From assembly GCF_013155465.1 (NCBI RefSeq), contig NZ_JABJVX010000006.1, forward strand, positions 124,001 to 188,000: a stretch of DNA of 64,000 nt, read 5' to 3'. Each line of letters opens with the position of its first letter. The stretch's first letter is position 1. Under the pieces are notes generated by a model. It saw only the letters and a program-made list of their open reading frames with translations, was not told where the DNA came from and made no database searches. Shown here piece by piece: positions 27,528 through 36,815 of this stretch. Source of the DNA: Alterinioella nitratireducens. GTDB lineage: Bacteria; Pseudomonadota; Alphaproteobacteria; Rhodobacterales; Rhodobacteraceae. Made by a program: the position numbers and the translations under genes.

Positions 27528-30466
27528 TCGCCCACCTTCGCCTTCACGGGTTCCATCGTCTCATCCCATTCGCCATGCCGCGCGAGGTGGTCGAAATCGC
27601 CCGAATAGGCCAGCTTTTCCATTGCCCGGCGCGAGGGGTAACCGCTGCCTGGGTCCGCGAAATGGGTGATCAGCCGCGCGAAGCCCTGCGCGACCTCGTC
27701 CAGCTCAGCCGTTGACACCTCGGCCTCGGTGATCTTGCCGCCGCTGCCAAGCCCGATATAGCTGATCCGGGCCACGTCACGATGATCGCCGAACGCGCCG
27801 TCGCGCGCCATCAGCGCCTCGAGCCAGAGCTGCTTGTTGTAATGCGCCTCCTGCTCGGTCGTGGGCACGCCGCCGGTCTTGTAATCATAGAGGATCACGC
27901 GGCCATCCGGTGTCACATCCACCCGGTCGGGCTTCGCGGTCAGGGTGAAATCCAGCGCCTCGAACCGGGTCTGGCGCTTCTCCTCCAGCAGCACCGGCTG
28001 GCCCAATGCGCGCCGCGCGCGTTCCGTCTCGATGAACCAGGGCGCGACGCGGGCGATGCGCGCGAGCCAGATGCGCCGCGCGGCGGGCCAGGGCGCGCCG
28101 TCCTCCAGCATCTCCTCGGTGATCCGCAGGAGGAGCGCCTCGGCGTCCTCGGGCAGGCCCTCCATCGTGACCTCGGTAAAGCGGCGCAGGATGTCGTGCA
28201 GGATCGTGCCGCGCAGCGGCGCATCGGGCATCTGGCGCAGCGGGTTCAGCGCGTGGAGGTCCAGCACCTTGCGGGCATAGATCGCGTAGGGGTCGCGGAT
28301 GAGCTTTTCGATATCGGTCACGCTGAGCTGGTTTGGCCGCTGACCCACCGGCGGGCAGGGCGCGGGACGCTTGGCGGCGGGCACCGTCTCGACCGGCTCA
28401 TCCAGCCGCATTGCCATCGCCACCCAGTCCGCGCCGCGTTCGCGCATCCCCTCCAGCGCCGTCCGGCTCTCGTCGCTCGCCCCCTCCATCAGGTTGGTGA
28501 TCCGGTTGAGCCAGCGCGACGGCACCGTTTCCGTCTCGGCATCACGGCGCGCGCGGCTCAGCCAGACCTCCGCCCCGCCCACCGATTGCTGGAAATCATG
28601 CGCCGCCAGCCCGATCACCCGATCCGGCAGGCGCAGCCCCGCCTCGGCCCGCATCCGGCGGTTGAGCCACGGATCCGCCCCCGGCGCGGAGGGCCAGGAG
28701 CCTTCGTTGAGCCCGCCCAGGATGACAAGGTCGGCGCCCTGCACCCGCGCCTCCAGCGTGCCCCAGATCATGATGCGGGGATGCGGGCTTACGGGATCGC
28801 GCGCTTCCTCCTCGGCCAGGATCGCGGTCAGGAAATCGCGGTATTCCCCCGCCGTCAGCGTGCCGCCCGCCTCGGCCTCGCGCGTCAATGCCTGCATCTG
28901 CGCGCGGGTCTTGCGGCCTTCTTCCTTCTCCCAAAGCTCCGCCGGTTCGCCGCCCCCCGGCCCCGCCGAAAGCCGCTCGACCGCCTCAAGATGCGCCGAG
29001 ACATGGGCCTGCAAGGGCTGCTGCTCCGGCGCGAACAGGTCCAGCACGGTATCCGAGACCCACATGGCCCAGGCCACCGCGCCCGCGTCGTTCTTGCGTC
29101 TCTCCGCCCATCGCGTCAGGTCGGCGCGGGTCGGAAACGGGGCCTCGCGGCGCAGGAGCTGCAGTTCCAGGTCGCGCGTGCGCTTGAGATGCTCGCCCCG
29201 GTCCGCGCGCCCCGCATGGGTCAGCGGATGTTTCAGGAGCACCAGCAGCGTCTCGGCACTGACCCGCGTGGCGCGCGCCTCGGCGACATGGCGCAGGAGC
29301 CGCCCCGGCGCGGTGTGCGACAGGGGCAACCCGCTGGAATCGTCGGGCTCGATCCCCCAGCGGTCCAGCGCCGCCGTCACCTGCCGGGTCAGCGTCACAT
29401 CGGGGCTGATCAGGGCCGCGGTGATCCCGTCCTCGGCGGCACGGCGCAGGCGCAAGGCAATCGCCGCGGCCTCGGCCTGCGGGGTCGGCGCCTCGATCAG
29501 CGTCAGGCCCGAAGCGGCCTCCGCCAACCCCTCCAGCTTCGGACCTTCCTCAAGCCATTGATCGGTGACAGGGGCGGGACGCAGGGCCAGCGAAATCAAG
29601 CGGTTGCGGGGCGGGTTCGCCGGGGTATCGGTGCTCCAGCGGGCAATATCCAGCGGGTGCAGCCCCAGGCCAGTGGCGAATTTCATGAAGCGGAACTGCG
29701 GATGATCCTCGGCACTCAGCCCGTCGGTCAGCTTGTCCCAGACCTCGCCCGGCTGGTCGTAATCCAGCCCCGGCAGGATCACCGCGCCCTGCGGCAGATG
29801 CGCGACGGCGGCCATGAAGCGCGCGGTCGGCCCGCGCGACCCGGTGGAGCCCGCCACGATCACCGGGTGTTGCGGCGGGGCCTTGGCCCAATCGGCGGCC
29901 AGCATGTCGGCCACCCGCGATTGCCGCGCCTCGATGGACAGCGCCGCGTCATCCCCTTCCGCGAAATAGGGCGCGACGATCCTGAGGAATTCCTGCGCGC
30001 GCTGCCAGTGATCAGAATGCCCCTCCACGTCCAGGCCCGCGACGGTGTCGGGGGTCACCCGCTCCTCCTGCATCTCGGCCATCAGGTCGGCCAGCGCATC
30101 GGACAGACCATAGAGCGAGGAGCGCGGCGCAAGCTGGGGCTGCCGGTCGAGCAGCGCCGCGACCAGTTGCGACAGTTCCAGACGCAGCCGCAGGTCGGGG
30201 ATGGGGGCGGGCAGCCCCGCCATATCCGCGCGCGCCGCGAGGTCGGTAATCAGCCGGATGCGCGGCAGGAAACCCGGCCCGCTCTGGGCGTAGATCTCGC
30301 GCAACCGGCGCTGCGTGCGGGCGGTGTTCACATAGACCTCGACGCGGGCCAGCGCCTCGGGCGGCGCGCCCGCCATCCGCTCGGCGATTCCTGCCACCAC
30401 GGCGCGCGAGAAATCGACCCCGATCGGCGTGGCAAAGACTCGGGGGGTGTCCTGTGGGTCAAACAT
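27524..30466 (-). CDS. addB: Double-strand break repair protein AddB
   Basis: A 980-residue partner of AddA. The N-terminal part is an inactivated helicase-like fold of the alphaproteobacterial AddB type (IPIGVDF-like start TPIGVDFSRAVVAGIAERM), with GSTGSRGPTARFMAAVAHLPQG near residue 205 and LILGGLNEGSWPSAPGADPW mid-protein. The C-terminal nuclease has LSVTDIEKLIRDPYAIYARKVL and the Asp-Tyr-Lys active site in GRVILYDYKTGG. It overlaps murU by 8 bases and addA by 4, so the genes are coupled. Confidence 0.95.
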   Translation of the reverse strand: MFDPQDTPRVFATPIGVDFSRAVVAGIAERMAGAPPEALARVEVYVNTARTQRRLREIYAQSGPGFLPRIRLITDLAARADMAGLPAPIPDLRLRLELSQLVAALLDRQPQLAPRSSLYGLSDALADLMAEMQEERVTPDTVAGLDVEGHSDHWQRAQEFLRIVAPYFAEGDDAALSIEARQSRVADMLAADWAKAPPQHPVIVAGSTGSRGPTARFMAAVAHLPQGAVILPGLDYDQPGEVWDKLTDGLSAEDHPQFRFMKFATGLGLHPLDIARWSTDTPANPPRNRLISLALRPAPVTDQWLEEGPKLEGLAEAASGLTLIEAPTPQAEAAAIALRLRRAAEDGITAALISPDVTLTRQVTAALDRWGIEPDDSSGLPLSHTAPGRLLRHVAEARATRVSAETLLVLLKHPLTHAGRADRGEHLKRTRDLELQLLRREAPFPTRADLTRWAERRKNDAGAVAWAMWVSDTVLDLFAPEQQPLQAHVSAHLEAVERLSAGPGGGEPAELWEKEEGRKTRAQMQALTREAEAGGTLTAGEYRDFLTAILAEEEARDPVSPHPRIMIWGTLEARVQGADLVILGGLNEGSWPSAPGADPWLNRRMRAEAGLRLPDRVIGLAAHDFQQSVGGAEVWLSRARRDAETETVPSRWLNRITNLMEGASDESRTALEGMRERGADWVAMAMRLDEPVETVPAAKRPAPCPPVGQRPNQLSVTDIEKLIRDPYAIYARKVLDLHALNPLRQMPDAPLRGTILHDILRRFTEVTMEGLPEDAEALLLRITEEMLEDGAPWPAARRIWLARIARVAPWFIETERARRALGQPVLLEEKRQTRFEALDFTLTAKPDRVDVTPDGRVILYDYKTGGVPTTEQEAHYNKQLWLEALMARDGAFGDHRDVARISYIGLGSGGKITEAEVSTAELDEVAQGFARLITHFADPGSGYPSRRAMEKLAYSGDFDHLARHGEWDETMEPVKAKVGE

Positions 30467-31145
30467 CGCCTTGTTGTCTCACCATTTCCTCGGCCAGTGC
30501 AATGCCCTCCGGGTGGCCCACATCGGCCCATCCGCCCTCGTGCAGCGTGCCGAAAAGCCGCCCCCGCGCCAGCGCGTCGTTCCAGACCGCGTGCAGGGAA
30601 AACGGGCCCGGCTTGTAGCCCTCGAAAAGCGAGGTCTTGACGATCTGCGCCCCGGTATAGACCGCGCCCGCCTTGTCCCAGCTGAGCCGCCCCTGCGCGC
30701 CGATGGCGAAATCGCCCCCCGGCTGTCGCCCCACCGCGCGCGGCTGCGGCAGCATCAGCAGGAGTGCGTCCATCCTCTGCGCGTCCCATGCGGCATCCAG
30801 TTCACCCAATGCCCGCGCCCCGGTCCAGACCGCATCGGCGTTGAGCGTGAAGACCTCCGTTCCGCCAAGCAGGGGCAGTGCCGCGCGGATACCACCGGCG
30901 GAATCGAGGATCTCCGGCATCTCCTCCTGAAACGTCACGTCTTCCATGCCCGCCAGATGCGCCCGCATCTGATCCGCCAGGTAATGCCCGTTGACCACGA
31001 TCCGGTCGGCCGCCGCCCGCGCCTGGTCCAGCGCGTGGTCGATCAGGGGTTTGCCCGCCACCGGGATCAGCGGCTTGGGCCGGTCTTTTGTCAACGCGCC
31101 CATCCGGGTGCCGAAGCCTGCCGCCAGGATCATGCAGCCCCTCAT
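30459..31145 (-). CDS. murU: N-acetylmuramate-1-phosphate uridylyltransferase (MurU type)
   Basis: A 228-residue nucleotidyltransferase. The start MRGCMILAAGFGTRMG at 31145 places the signature LAAGFGTRMGALTKDRPKPL at the N-terminus. MurU converts MurNAc-1-phosphate plus UTP to UDP-MurNAc in the cell-wall recycling route that bypasses MurA. Assignment rests on the adjacent kinase gene (amgK), overlapping by four bases; from the domain alone a mannose- or glucose-1-phosphate nucleotidyltransferase is also possible. Confidence 0.85.
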   Translation of the reverse strand: MRGCMILAAGFGTRMGALTKDRPKPLIPVAGKPLIDHALDQARAAADRIVVNGHYLADQMRAHLAGMEDVTFQEEMPEILDSAGGIRAALPLLGGTEVFTLNADAVWTGARALGELDAAWDAQRMDALLLMLPQPRAVGRQPGGDFAIGAQGRLSWDKAGAVYTGAQIVKTSLFEGYKPGPFSLHAVWNDALARGRLFGTLHEGGWADVGHPEGIALAEEMVRQQGDV

Positions 31146-32047
31146 GGCGCGATCGCCTCCAGATGCGGGGCCATCGCGCGGGACAGGTCGGATAGTTCCG
31201 GATGCCTCAGGGCCCCCGTCACATGGCCGTAGACACGTGGCAGATGCGCGAGGTATCCGGGCTTGCCGCGCGCCCGCGCCAGACGCCGGAAGACGCCCAT
31301 GATCCGCAGGTTGCGCTGGAACACGAGAGCCGCGCATTGGGTGGCGAACCGGTCGTGACCCAGGCCCAAGGCACCCGCATAGCGCGCCGTCAGCTCCGCC
31401 TGCCCCTCCCGGCCCATATCCCGCCGCGCGTCATGCGTCAGCGAGGTCAGGTCATAGCCGGGGGGCGCCATAACCGCGTCCTGAAAGTCCAAGAGCCCGA
31501 CCCGCGCCAGCCCCGCGCGCTCCGGCAGCCAGATCAGGTTTTCCGCATGGAAATCGCGCAAGGCCGGCACCAGGGGATCGGTGAAGATACGGGCAAATTC
31601 CGCCTCCATCGCGGCCAGCGCCGCCTCCGCCCCCTCGGGCAGGGCAATCGCGGTCATCCGCGCCATCACGTCCGGTGTCAGGCGATTGACCGGCCAGGGC
31701 CCACGGGTTGCCAGATGCGCCAGCACATCCACCGCCACCCGGTTCGGGCCTTGCGCGTCCGGCAGATCCGCGAAGGTCTCCGCGCCGAGGTCTTCCAGCA
31801 ACATCAGCCCGCTGTCCGGGGACGCCTCCAGCACGTCCGGCGCGGACAATCCCGCCGCGCGCAACCGCCCCGCGATGTTCTGAAACGCGTCGAACGCCGC
31901 GCGCTCCTGCGGCGGGGCGATCATCAGGACCGCGCTGTCCCTGCCCCGGTGCAATCGCTCATACCGGCGCGTGGAGGCATCGCCCGCCAGAGGCTCCCGC
32001 TGCGCATCGCCCCATCCGGCGCGGGCCAGAAACGCCTCGACGCTCAT
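31142..32047 (-). CDS. amgK: N-acetylmuramate/GlcNAc anomeric kinase (AmgK), aminoglycoside phosphotransferase fold
   Basis: A 301-residue APH-fold sugar kinase. The start MSVEAFLARAGWGDA at 32047 overlaps the tsaE stop by four bases. The N-lobe has GDASTRRYERLHRG and VLMIAPP; the catalytic loop is LRDFHAENLIWLPE and the metal aspartate is in VGLLDFQDAVMAPPGYDL. AmgK phosphorylates MurNAc at C1 for MurU. The tsaE-amgK-murU order is a known alphaproteobacterial arrangement, supporting the call over a generic phosphotransferase. Confidence 0.87.
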   Translation of the reverse strand: MSVEAFLARAGWGDAQREPLAGDASTRRYERLHRGRDSAVLMIAPPQERAAFDAFQNIAGRLRAAGLSAPDVLEASPDSGLMLLEDLGAETFADLPDAQGPNRVAVDVLAHLATRGPWPVNRLTPDVMARMTAIALPEGAEAALAAMEAEFARIFTDPLVPALRDFHAENLIWLPERAGLARVGLLDFQDAVMAPPGYDLTSLTHDARRDMGREGQAELTARYAGALGLGHDRFATQCAALVFQRNLRIMGVFRRLARARGKPGYLAHLPRVYGHVTGALRHPELSDLSRAMAPHLEAIAP

Positions 32048-32532
32048 CCCGGCACAACCCCGGCCAGCCGCGCCTGCCACGGATCGGGGCGGGCGCTGCG
32101 CAGCGTGACCACGCGCCCCTCGCCCGCCATCGTGAAATGCAGCCAGAGCGCCGCCTCGGGCATCTCATCCGCGAACCGGTCGGGCCATTCGATGAGGCAG
32201 AGCGCGGTCTCGAACGCCTCGGTCAGGCCCAACTCGTCCATCTCCTGCGCATCGCTCAGCCGGTAGAGGTCGCTGTGCCAGATCTCCAGCCCGCCCGCCT
32301 GATAGGTCTGCACCAGCGTGAAGGTGGGCGAGGGCACATCCTCGGGCTCCGTCAACCGCGCCTGGATTACCGCCCGCGCGAAATGGGTCTTGCCCGCGCC
32401 CAGATCGCCCATCAGGCAGAGGCAATCGCCCGGTCCCAGAAGCGGGGCCAGACGCAGGGCAAGGGCGCTGGTCGCATCGGCATCGGGCAGGCGCATCGTG
32501 CCAAGATCGAAGAGGGGGGAGGGATCGCTCAT
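32044..32532 (-). CDS. tsaE: tRNA threonylcarbamoyladenosine biosynthesis ATPase TsaE
   Basis: A 162-residue P-loop ATPase that works with TsaB and TsaD to place t6A37 on ANN-decoding tRNAs. Walker A is GDLGAGKTHFARAV near residue 37; the segment EPEDVPSPTFTLVQTY and the HSDLYRL and IEWPDRF motifs are family signatures. The ATG at 32532 follows 49 bases after the PAS-protein stop. tsaD is also in this window (58662) but unlinked. Confidence 0.95.
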   Translation of the reverse strand: MSDPSPLFDLGTMRLPDADATSALALRLAPLLGPGDCLCLMGDLGAGKTHFARAVIQARLTEPEDVPSPTFTLVQTYQAGGLEIWHSDLYRLSDAQEMDELGLTEAFETALCLIEWPDRFADEMPEAALWLHFTMAGEGRVVTLRSARPDPWQARLAGVVPG

Positions 32533-32581
32533 GGCGGCGACTTTAGCGCAGGTGCGCGCCGCCGCAAACGGATGCGAGGGG

Positions 32582-34165
32582 TCAGCCTGCCGAAACCGCC
32601 TTGACCGGCGCCTCGACAAGGGCGGGGTGATCCTGCGCCTCCACGGCATCGAACGCCACCAGGGTCGCGCCACCCTTCAACGGTGAAACGCGAGCCCGCA
32701 ACATGCGTCCATCGCTCAGCGTCAGGGTCTCGCACCACGGGCTGCGATCGGAATAGCCGCCGACGAAATTGCGGATCTCGCCCCAGAGCGGGGTCGGCAC
32801 GCTTTGGTCGGACCAGGCGCGGGTGGCATCGGTGACGCTGACCGGGGCTGCGCCCGTCGCCGCGCCCCAGAGCGCGTCATAGGCGGTGTTGCGCAGGGTC
32901 AGCTGGCCATCGGCGGAAAACACCGCCAACGCCTCTTCGCTTTCATCCATGACCGCTTGGTAGGTCTCCAGGTCGCCGCGGAACTGGCGTGTCAGCGACA
33001 CTTCCGAGGTGATGTCCTGGAACATGAAGGCCACCGCGCCATCGGCATGGGGCCGCCCGATCACGCGGTAGGTCTGGCCCGTGGGCAGGGTCCACATGTC
33101 CTGGTAGGTGCCATCGCGCGCGGCCTGTTCCAGCTCGGCCAGCTCCGCGCGCCATGCGTGGTAATTCTTGGGCTCCGGCATGCGCTGGTGTTCGCGCAGC
33201 TGGTCGAGGAAGGAAAACAGGTCGGGCCGCGTCGACAGCCATTCGGTCGAGAGGGTGGACAGCGTCACCAGCGCCGGGTTGAACAGCACCAGCTTGCGCC
33301 GCTGGTCGAAGATCGCCAGCCCGATGGGCAGATGCGCGAAAGTGCGCGACAGGGTCTGCACGAATTCGCGCAGCGAGGTTTCCGCCGCGACCAGCTGGTC
33401 GATGGGCCGAGCCGTGAACAACACGCCCACCCCCTGGTCGGTCATCGAGATGTCGAACCAGCGCGGCAGCGGCTGGCCCGCGATCTCCAGCGAGCACCGG
33501 CGCACGCGACCCTCCTCGGGTGGAGGCGTGGTGTGCGGGTCGAAGATCGGCTTGATCGGCCAGACCAGCGCGCCGGCGCTGTCATCGACCTCCTCCAGCA
33601 AGGTGTAATAGGCGGCATTGGCCCAGGTGATCTGCCCGTCCGGCCCCGCGCGCCACATCACCGCGCTGCAATGGTCCATCGCGGTGCGCAGCAGGTCAAC
33701 CTCATGCTCCAGCGCGTCCAGACCCGCCTGGTCGATGCTGCGGCGGGCGCGGCGGGCATCCAGCGCCGAGACCGAGATCACGCATTGATCCTCTTCCCGG
33801 CGACCGGTGATCGACAGGCTGTCATCGCCGATCTTGCCGATCAGCACGAAGCCCTCGCCGCGTTCGCGCAGCCGGTTCATCCGCGCCACCGCGTCCGCGT
33901 TCAGCCCCGCAAGGCAATCGGCCAGGTCCTTCCACGCGCCGACCCGGTCGTCGGGGTCGTGCAGAAAGGCGTCCTCCTCCTCGATGTCGGACAGGAGGTA
34001 GCCATCGCGGAACCGGTAATCGCGCGGCAGGTCGACGCCTTGCAGCATCACATGGCCGCGCCCCGAGGCAGAGGCCATCCAACTGGCGGCAAAGACGGCG
34101 AACCCCGCCGCGGCGATGCTGGTGCCCGCCAGGAACATCAGCGTAAGAGGATCGGAAAACAGCAT
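32582..34165 (-). CDS. Membrane-anchored multi-PAS protein without kinase domain
   Basis: A 527-residue protein with one N-terminal membrane helix (LMFLAGTSIAAAGFAVFAAS), a region ending near residue 140, then three PAS-like repeats: from HEVDLLRTAMDHCSAVMW, from FAHLPIGLAIFDQRRKLVLF, and from YQAVMDESEEALAVFSADGQ. GAVAFMFQDITSEVSL resembles a PAC segment. It ends at VKAVSAG with no HisKA, HATPase, GGDEF or EAL domain. It lies 57 bases downstream of regB on the same strand, suggesting a sensory accessory to the redox system or a degenerate kinase. Function is unknown. Confidence 0.85.
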   Translation of the reverse strand: MLFSDPLTLMFLAGTSIAAAGFAVFAASWMASASGRGHVMLQGVDLPRDYRFRDGYLLSDIEEEDAFLHDPDDRVGAWKDLADCLAGLNADAVARMNRLRERGEGFVLIGKIGDDSLSITGRREEDQCVISVSALDARRARRSIDQAGLDALEHEVDLLRTAMDHCSAVMWRAGPDGQITWANAAYYTLLEEVDDSAGALVWPIKPIFDPHTTPPPEEGRVRRCSLEIAGQPLPRWFDISMTDQGVGVLFTARPIDQLVAAETSLREFVQTLSRTFAHLPIGLAIFDQRRKLVLFNPALVTLSTLSTEWLSTRPDLFSFLDQLREHQRMPEPKNYHAWRAELAELEQAARDGTYQDMWTLPTGQTYRVIGRPHADGAVAFMFQDITSEVSLTRQFRGDLETYQAVMDESEEALAVFSADGQLTLRNTAYDALWGAATGAAPVSVTDATRAWSDQSVPTPLWGEIRNFVGGYSDRSPWCETLTLSDGRMLRARVSPLKGGATLVAFDAVEAQDHPALVEAPVKAVSAG

Positions 34166-34222
34166 TCAGGCCCACCCGTGACGAATTGAGATGAATTGAA
34201 CAGGCAAATGGTTAAGGGGGGG

Positions 34223-35626
34223 TTAAGCGGGAAACCGCCGATTAACACCGAGTGGCGCCTTTGCCTCGGCGTCCCCGATCTGGATCGCGGCGGCGGGCCA
34301 GGTCACCTCGACCATCGCGCCGCGCCGCGCGCCGCTTTCCTCGTCCAGCAGGAAGGGATCGCGGGCGTTGCGGAAACTGACCGTCGCGCCCGAGCGCTCC
34401 AGCAGCGTCTTGGCGATGAAGAGGCCCAGGCCCATCCCCTCATAGCCCGGCCTGCGGCTCTGCTCGCGCCCCGACCGCCGCCGCCGCAGGAACGGATCGC
34501 CGAGCCGCCCGATCAGGTCGGTCGGGTAGCCCTCGCCATCATCGACGATCTTCAGGCGGATTTGGCCATCGCCCCAGGCCCCGTCGATCCAGACATCGGA
34601 TTTCGCGAAATCGACCGCGTTCTGCACCAGGTTGCGCAGCCCGTGGATGATCTCGGGGCGGCGGAAGATCACCGGCTGTTCGGCCTCGCCGCCGACCGGC
34701 TCGAAGGCGAAATGCAGCGCGACGCCGCGATCTTCATGCGGCTCGGCGGCCTCGTGCATCACGGCCCCCAAAGGCGCCGATCGCATGTGCAGGTCGTCCT
34801 TCCCGGCCCGCCCCATGTCGCGCAGGATGTCGCGGCAGCGGTCGGCCTGCTGGCGGATCAGGCGGGCATCCTCGGCCAGTTCGGGGTTGCCCTCCAGTTC
34901 CTCGGCCAGTTCGGTCGAGACCAGCTTGATCGTGGCCAGCGGCGTGCCCAGCTCATGCGCGGCGGCGGCCACGGCGCCCCCCAGATCGGTCAGCTTCTGT
35001 TCGCGCGCCAGCGCCTCCTGCGTCGCCAGAAGCGCCTCGTTCATGGTCTGCACCTCCTGCGCCACGCGACGGGCATAGACCGACAGGAAGACGATCCCGA
35101 TCACGATCGAGATCCAGAACCCCAGCAGGATCTGGCGCGGCTGCGCCAGCACGGTGCCATCCATCTGCCTGAGCGGGATGTGGTAGAACGCCACCAGCGT
35201 GATCATCGCCACCGACATGACGCCCAGGATCACGGTCGAACGCAGCGTCAGCGCGGTGGCCGAGATCGTCACCGGGGCCAGGATCAGAAGCGCGAAGGGG
35301 TTGTTCAGCCCGCCGGTCAGGAACAGCAGGAAAGACAGCTGCGTCATGTCGAAGATCAGCGTCAGCATGGCATCGACATCGCGCAGCCGCTGGCTTGGCG
35401 GAAACACCGTCATCGCGATCATGTTCGACAGGACCGAGGCGCCGATGGCCAGGAAACACAGGCCCAGCTCGATCCGCAGCCCCAGGAAGAAACTGGCCAC
35501 CACCACGGTGACGGTCTGGCCCAGGATCGCCAGCCAGCGCAGCATCAGAAGCGTCCGCAGCCGCACCCAGCCGTTGCGCAGATCCTGCGTCACCGGCGGC
35601 GGGGAAGACTCGGTCAGGAGGGCCAT
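34223..35626 (-). CDS. regB: Redox-sensing histidine kinase RegB/PrrB/ActS
   Basis: A 467-residue inner-membrane sensor kinase controlling aerobic/anaerobic energy metabolism with RegA. Six membrane helices occupy residues 30-185; the quinone-binding heptapeptide GGLNNPF is at about 105-111. The H-box AAAHELGTPLATIKL places the phosphorylated His near 224, and the redox-active cysteine of RegB is matched by Cys264 in RQQADRCRDILRDMG. The ATPase has LRNLVQNAVDFA and GMGLGLFIAKTLLE. It is divergent from senC, as in Rhodobacter. Confidence 0.96.
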   Translation of the reverse strand: MALLTESSPPPVTQDLRNGWVRLRTLLMLRWLAILGQTVTVVVASFFLGLRIELGLCFLAIGASVLSNMIAMTVFPPSQRLRDVDAMLTLIFDMTQLSFLLFLTGGLNNPFALLILAPVTISATALTLRSTVILGVMSVAMITLVAFYHIPLRQMDGTVLAQPRQILLGFWISIVIGIVFLSVYARRVAQEVQTMNEALLATQEALAREQKLTDLGGAVAAAAHELGTPLATIKLVSTELAEELEGNPELAEDARLIRQQADRCRDILRDMGRAGKDDLHMRSAPLGAVMHEAAEPHEDRGVALHFAFEPVGGEAEQPVIFRRPEIIHGLRNLVQNAVDFAKSDVWIDGAWGDGQIRLKIVDDGEGYPTDLIGRLGDPFLRRRRSGREQSRRPGYEGMGLGLFIAKTLLERSGATVSFRNARDPFLLDEESGARRGAMVEVTWPAAAIQIGDAEAKAPLGVNRRFPA

Positions 35627-35730
35627 GCGCGGATGGGGCCTTTTTGTCGCGGAATACCAGACGTGAATTGATAGCCGGGGAAATATGGGGGATCAACGGT
35701 GCGCAGCCCATCCGCCCGAAAGTCTGTCCG

Positions 35731-36366
35731 ATGTCCCGTCTTTACGCGATCAGCGCCCTCGCCCTCATCGCCGCCCTCATCGGGGGGATCGGGGCCCATA
35801 TCCTGTGGGGCAATCTCAATGGCCGCGACGATCCTTTCGCGCAGTGCCGCGCCACCCGCGTGGCGGGCGGGGCGGGCGATATCGGCGGGCCGTTCGAACT
35901 GGTCTCGGAAACCGGCGAGACGGTGACCGAGGCAGAGGTGATCACCGAGCCGGTGCTGATCTATTTCGGCTACACCTTCTGCCCCGATATCTGCCCGCTC
36001 GACGTCTCGCGCAACGCCATCGCGACGGAAATCCTGGAGGAGCGCGGCCGGATGATCACGCCGGTCTTCGTCACCGTGGACCCCGCCCGCGACGACGTGG
36101 CCCGCGTGGCCGAGTTCACCGACAACATGCACCCGCGCATGATCGGGCTGACGGGGTCGGAGGCGCAGGTCGCCGCCGCCTCGCGCGCCTACCGCACCTA
36201 TTACAACCGCCATGACGCCGAGGGGGACGAATTCTACCTCGTCGATCACTCGACCTTCTCCTACCTGGTGCTGCCCGAACACGGCTTCGTGGAATTCTTC
36301 CGCCGCGACACCAGCCCCGAGGAGATGGCCGACCGCATCGCCTGTTTCATCGACGCGGCCTCATAG
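35731..36366 (+). CDS. senC: SCO1/SenC/PrrC family copper chaperone
   Basis: A 211-residue membrane-anchored periplasmic thioredoxin-fold protein that delivers copper to cytochrome c oxidase and takes part in the RegB/RegA redox signal. The start MSRLYAISALALIAALIGG provides the N-terminal anchor. The copper site is C84 and C88 in FGYTFCPDICPLD plus the distal histidine in VDHSTFSYLV. It is divergent from regB. In related species regA follows directly; here about 2.4 kb of other genes intervene. Confidence 0.95.
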   Translation: MSRLYAISALALIAALIGGIGAHILWGNLNGRDDPFAQCRATRVAGGAGDIGGPFELVSETGETVTEAEVITEPVLIYFGYTFCPDICPLDVSRNAIATEILEERGRMITPVFVTVDPARDDVARVAEFTDNMHPRMIGLTGSEAQVAAASRAYRTYYNRHDAEGDEFYLVDHSTFSYLVLPEHGFVEFFRRDTSPEEMADRIACFIDAAS

Positions 36367-36392
36367 GCGAACAGCACGGCCCTTGGTCCGGC

Positions 36393-36815
36393 TCACGGTC
36401 CGATGGCCCTGATCCGGTTGTTGCGCGCATTGTGCTCAAGCTCGACCAAACCCAGAAGCTCCATGGTCGGTGCGACATAGTTCGCAAATCTCCCCCGGTA
36501 GCCCTTGCGCAGACCGTAATAGCCCCCGACCGGGTTGTCGGGGGATCGCGCCCAGGCTTCCAACGTCCCCTCGGTCACCGGTTTGCCCTCATCCGCATTT
36601 CCCAGGGGCATCCAATCGCCATGCTCCTTCAGCATCCCATGCGCGTCCTGCAATGCCCGGACCTGATAGGACAATCGTGTCTTGCCCACTTGCACCACCA
36701 ATGCCGGGGGATCCTGGTCCTCGACTTTCCAGACCTGAAATTCCGACGTCTGCGGTGGCGTCTTCAGAATCCAGGGGTCTTCCGCAGTGCCCGATCCGTA
36801 GGTTACATCATTCAT
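36393..36815 (-). CDS. Conserved hypothetical protein (DUF6855-like)
   Basis: A 140-residue soluble protein starting MNDVTYGSGTAEDPWILKTPP, with WKVEDQDPPALVVQVGKTRLSY and GGYYGLRKGYRGRFANYVAP. I believe this matches a small uncharacterised family (DUF6855), but cannot confirm it. Its ATG overlaps the stop of the SRPBCC gene by four bases, so the two are coupled and probably share the divergent YafY-type regulator. Confidence 0.75.
   Translation of the reverse strand: MNDVTYGSGTAEDPWILKTPPQTSEFQVWKVEDQDPPALVVQVGKTRLSYQVRALQDAHGMLKEHGDWMPLGNADEGKPVTEGTLEAWARSPDNPVGGYYGLRKGYRGRFANYVAPTMELLGLVELEHNARNNRIRAIGP

Noticed and set aside
27782-30640. 952-residue open frame antisense to addB
   Set aside because: Same antisense artefact of high GC third positions; no domain, and AddB motifs on the minus strand are clear.
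35627-35730. RegA binding site in the regB-senC divergent gap
   Set aside because: The RegA consensus is loose, and no clear match to a GC-rich inverted half-site pair was found by eye.
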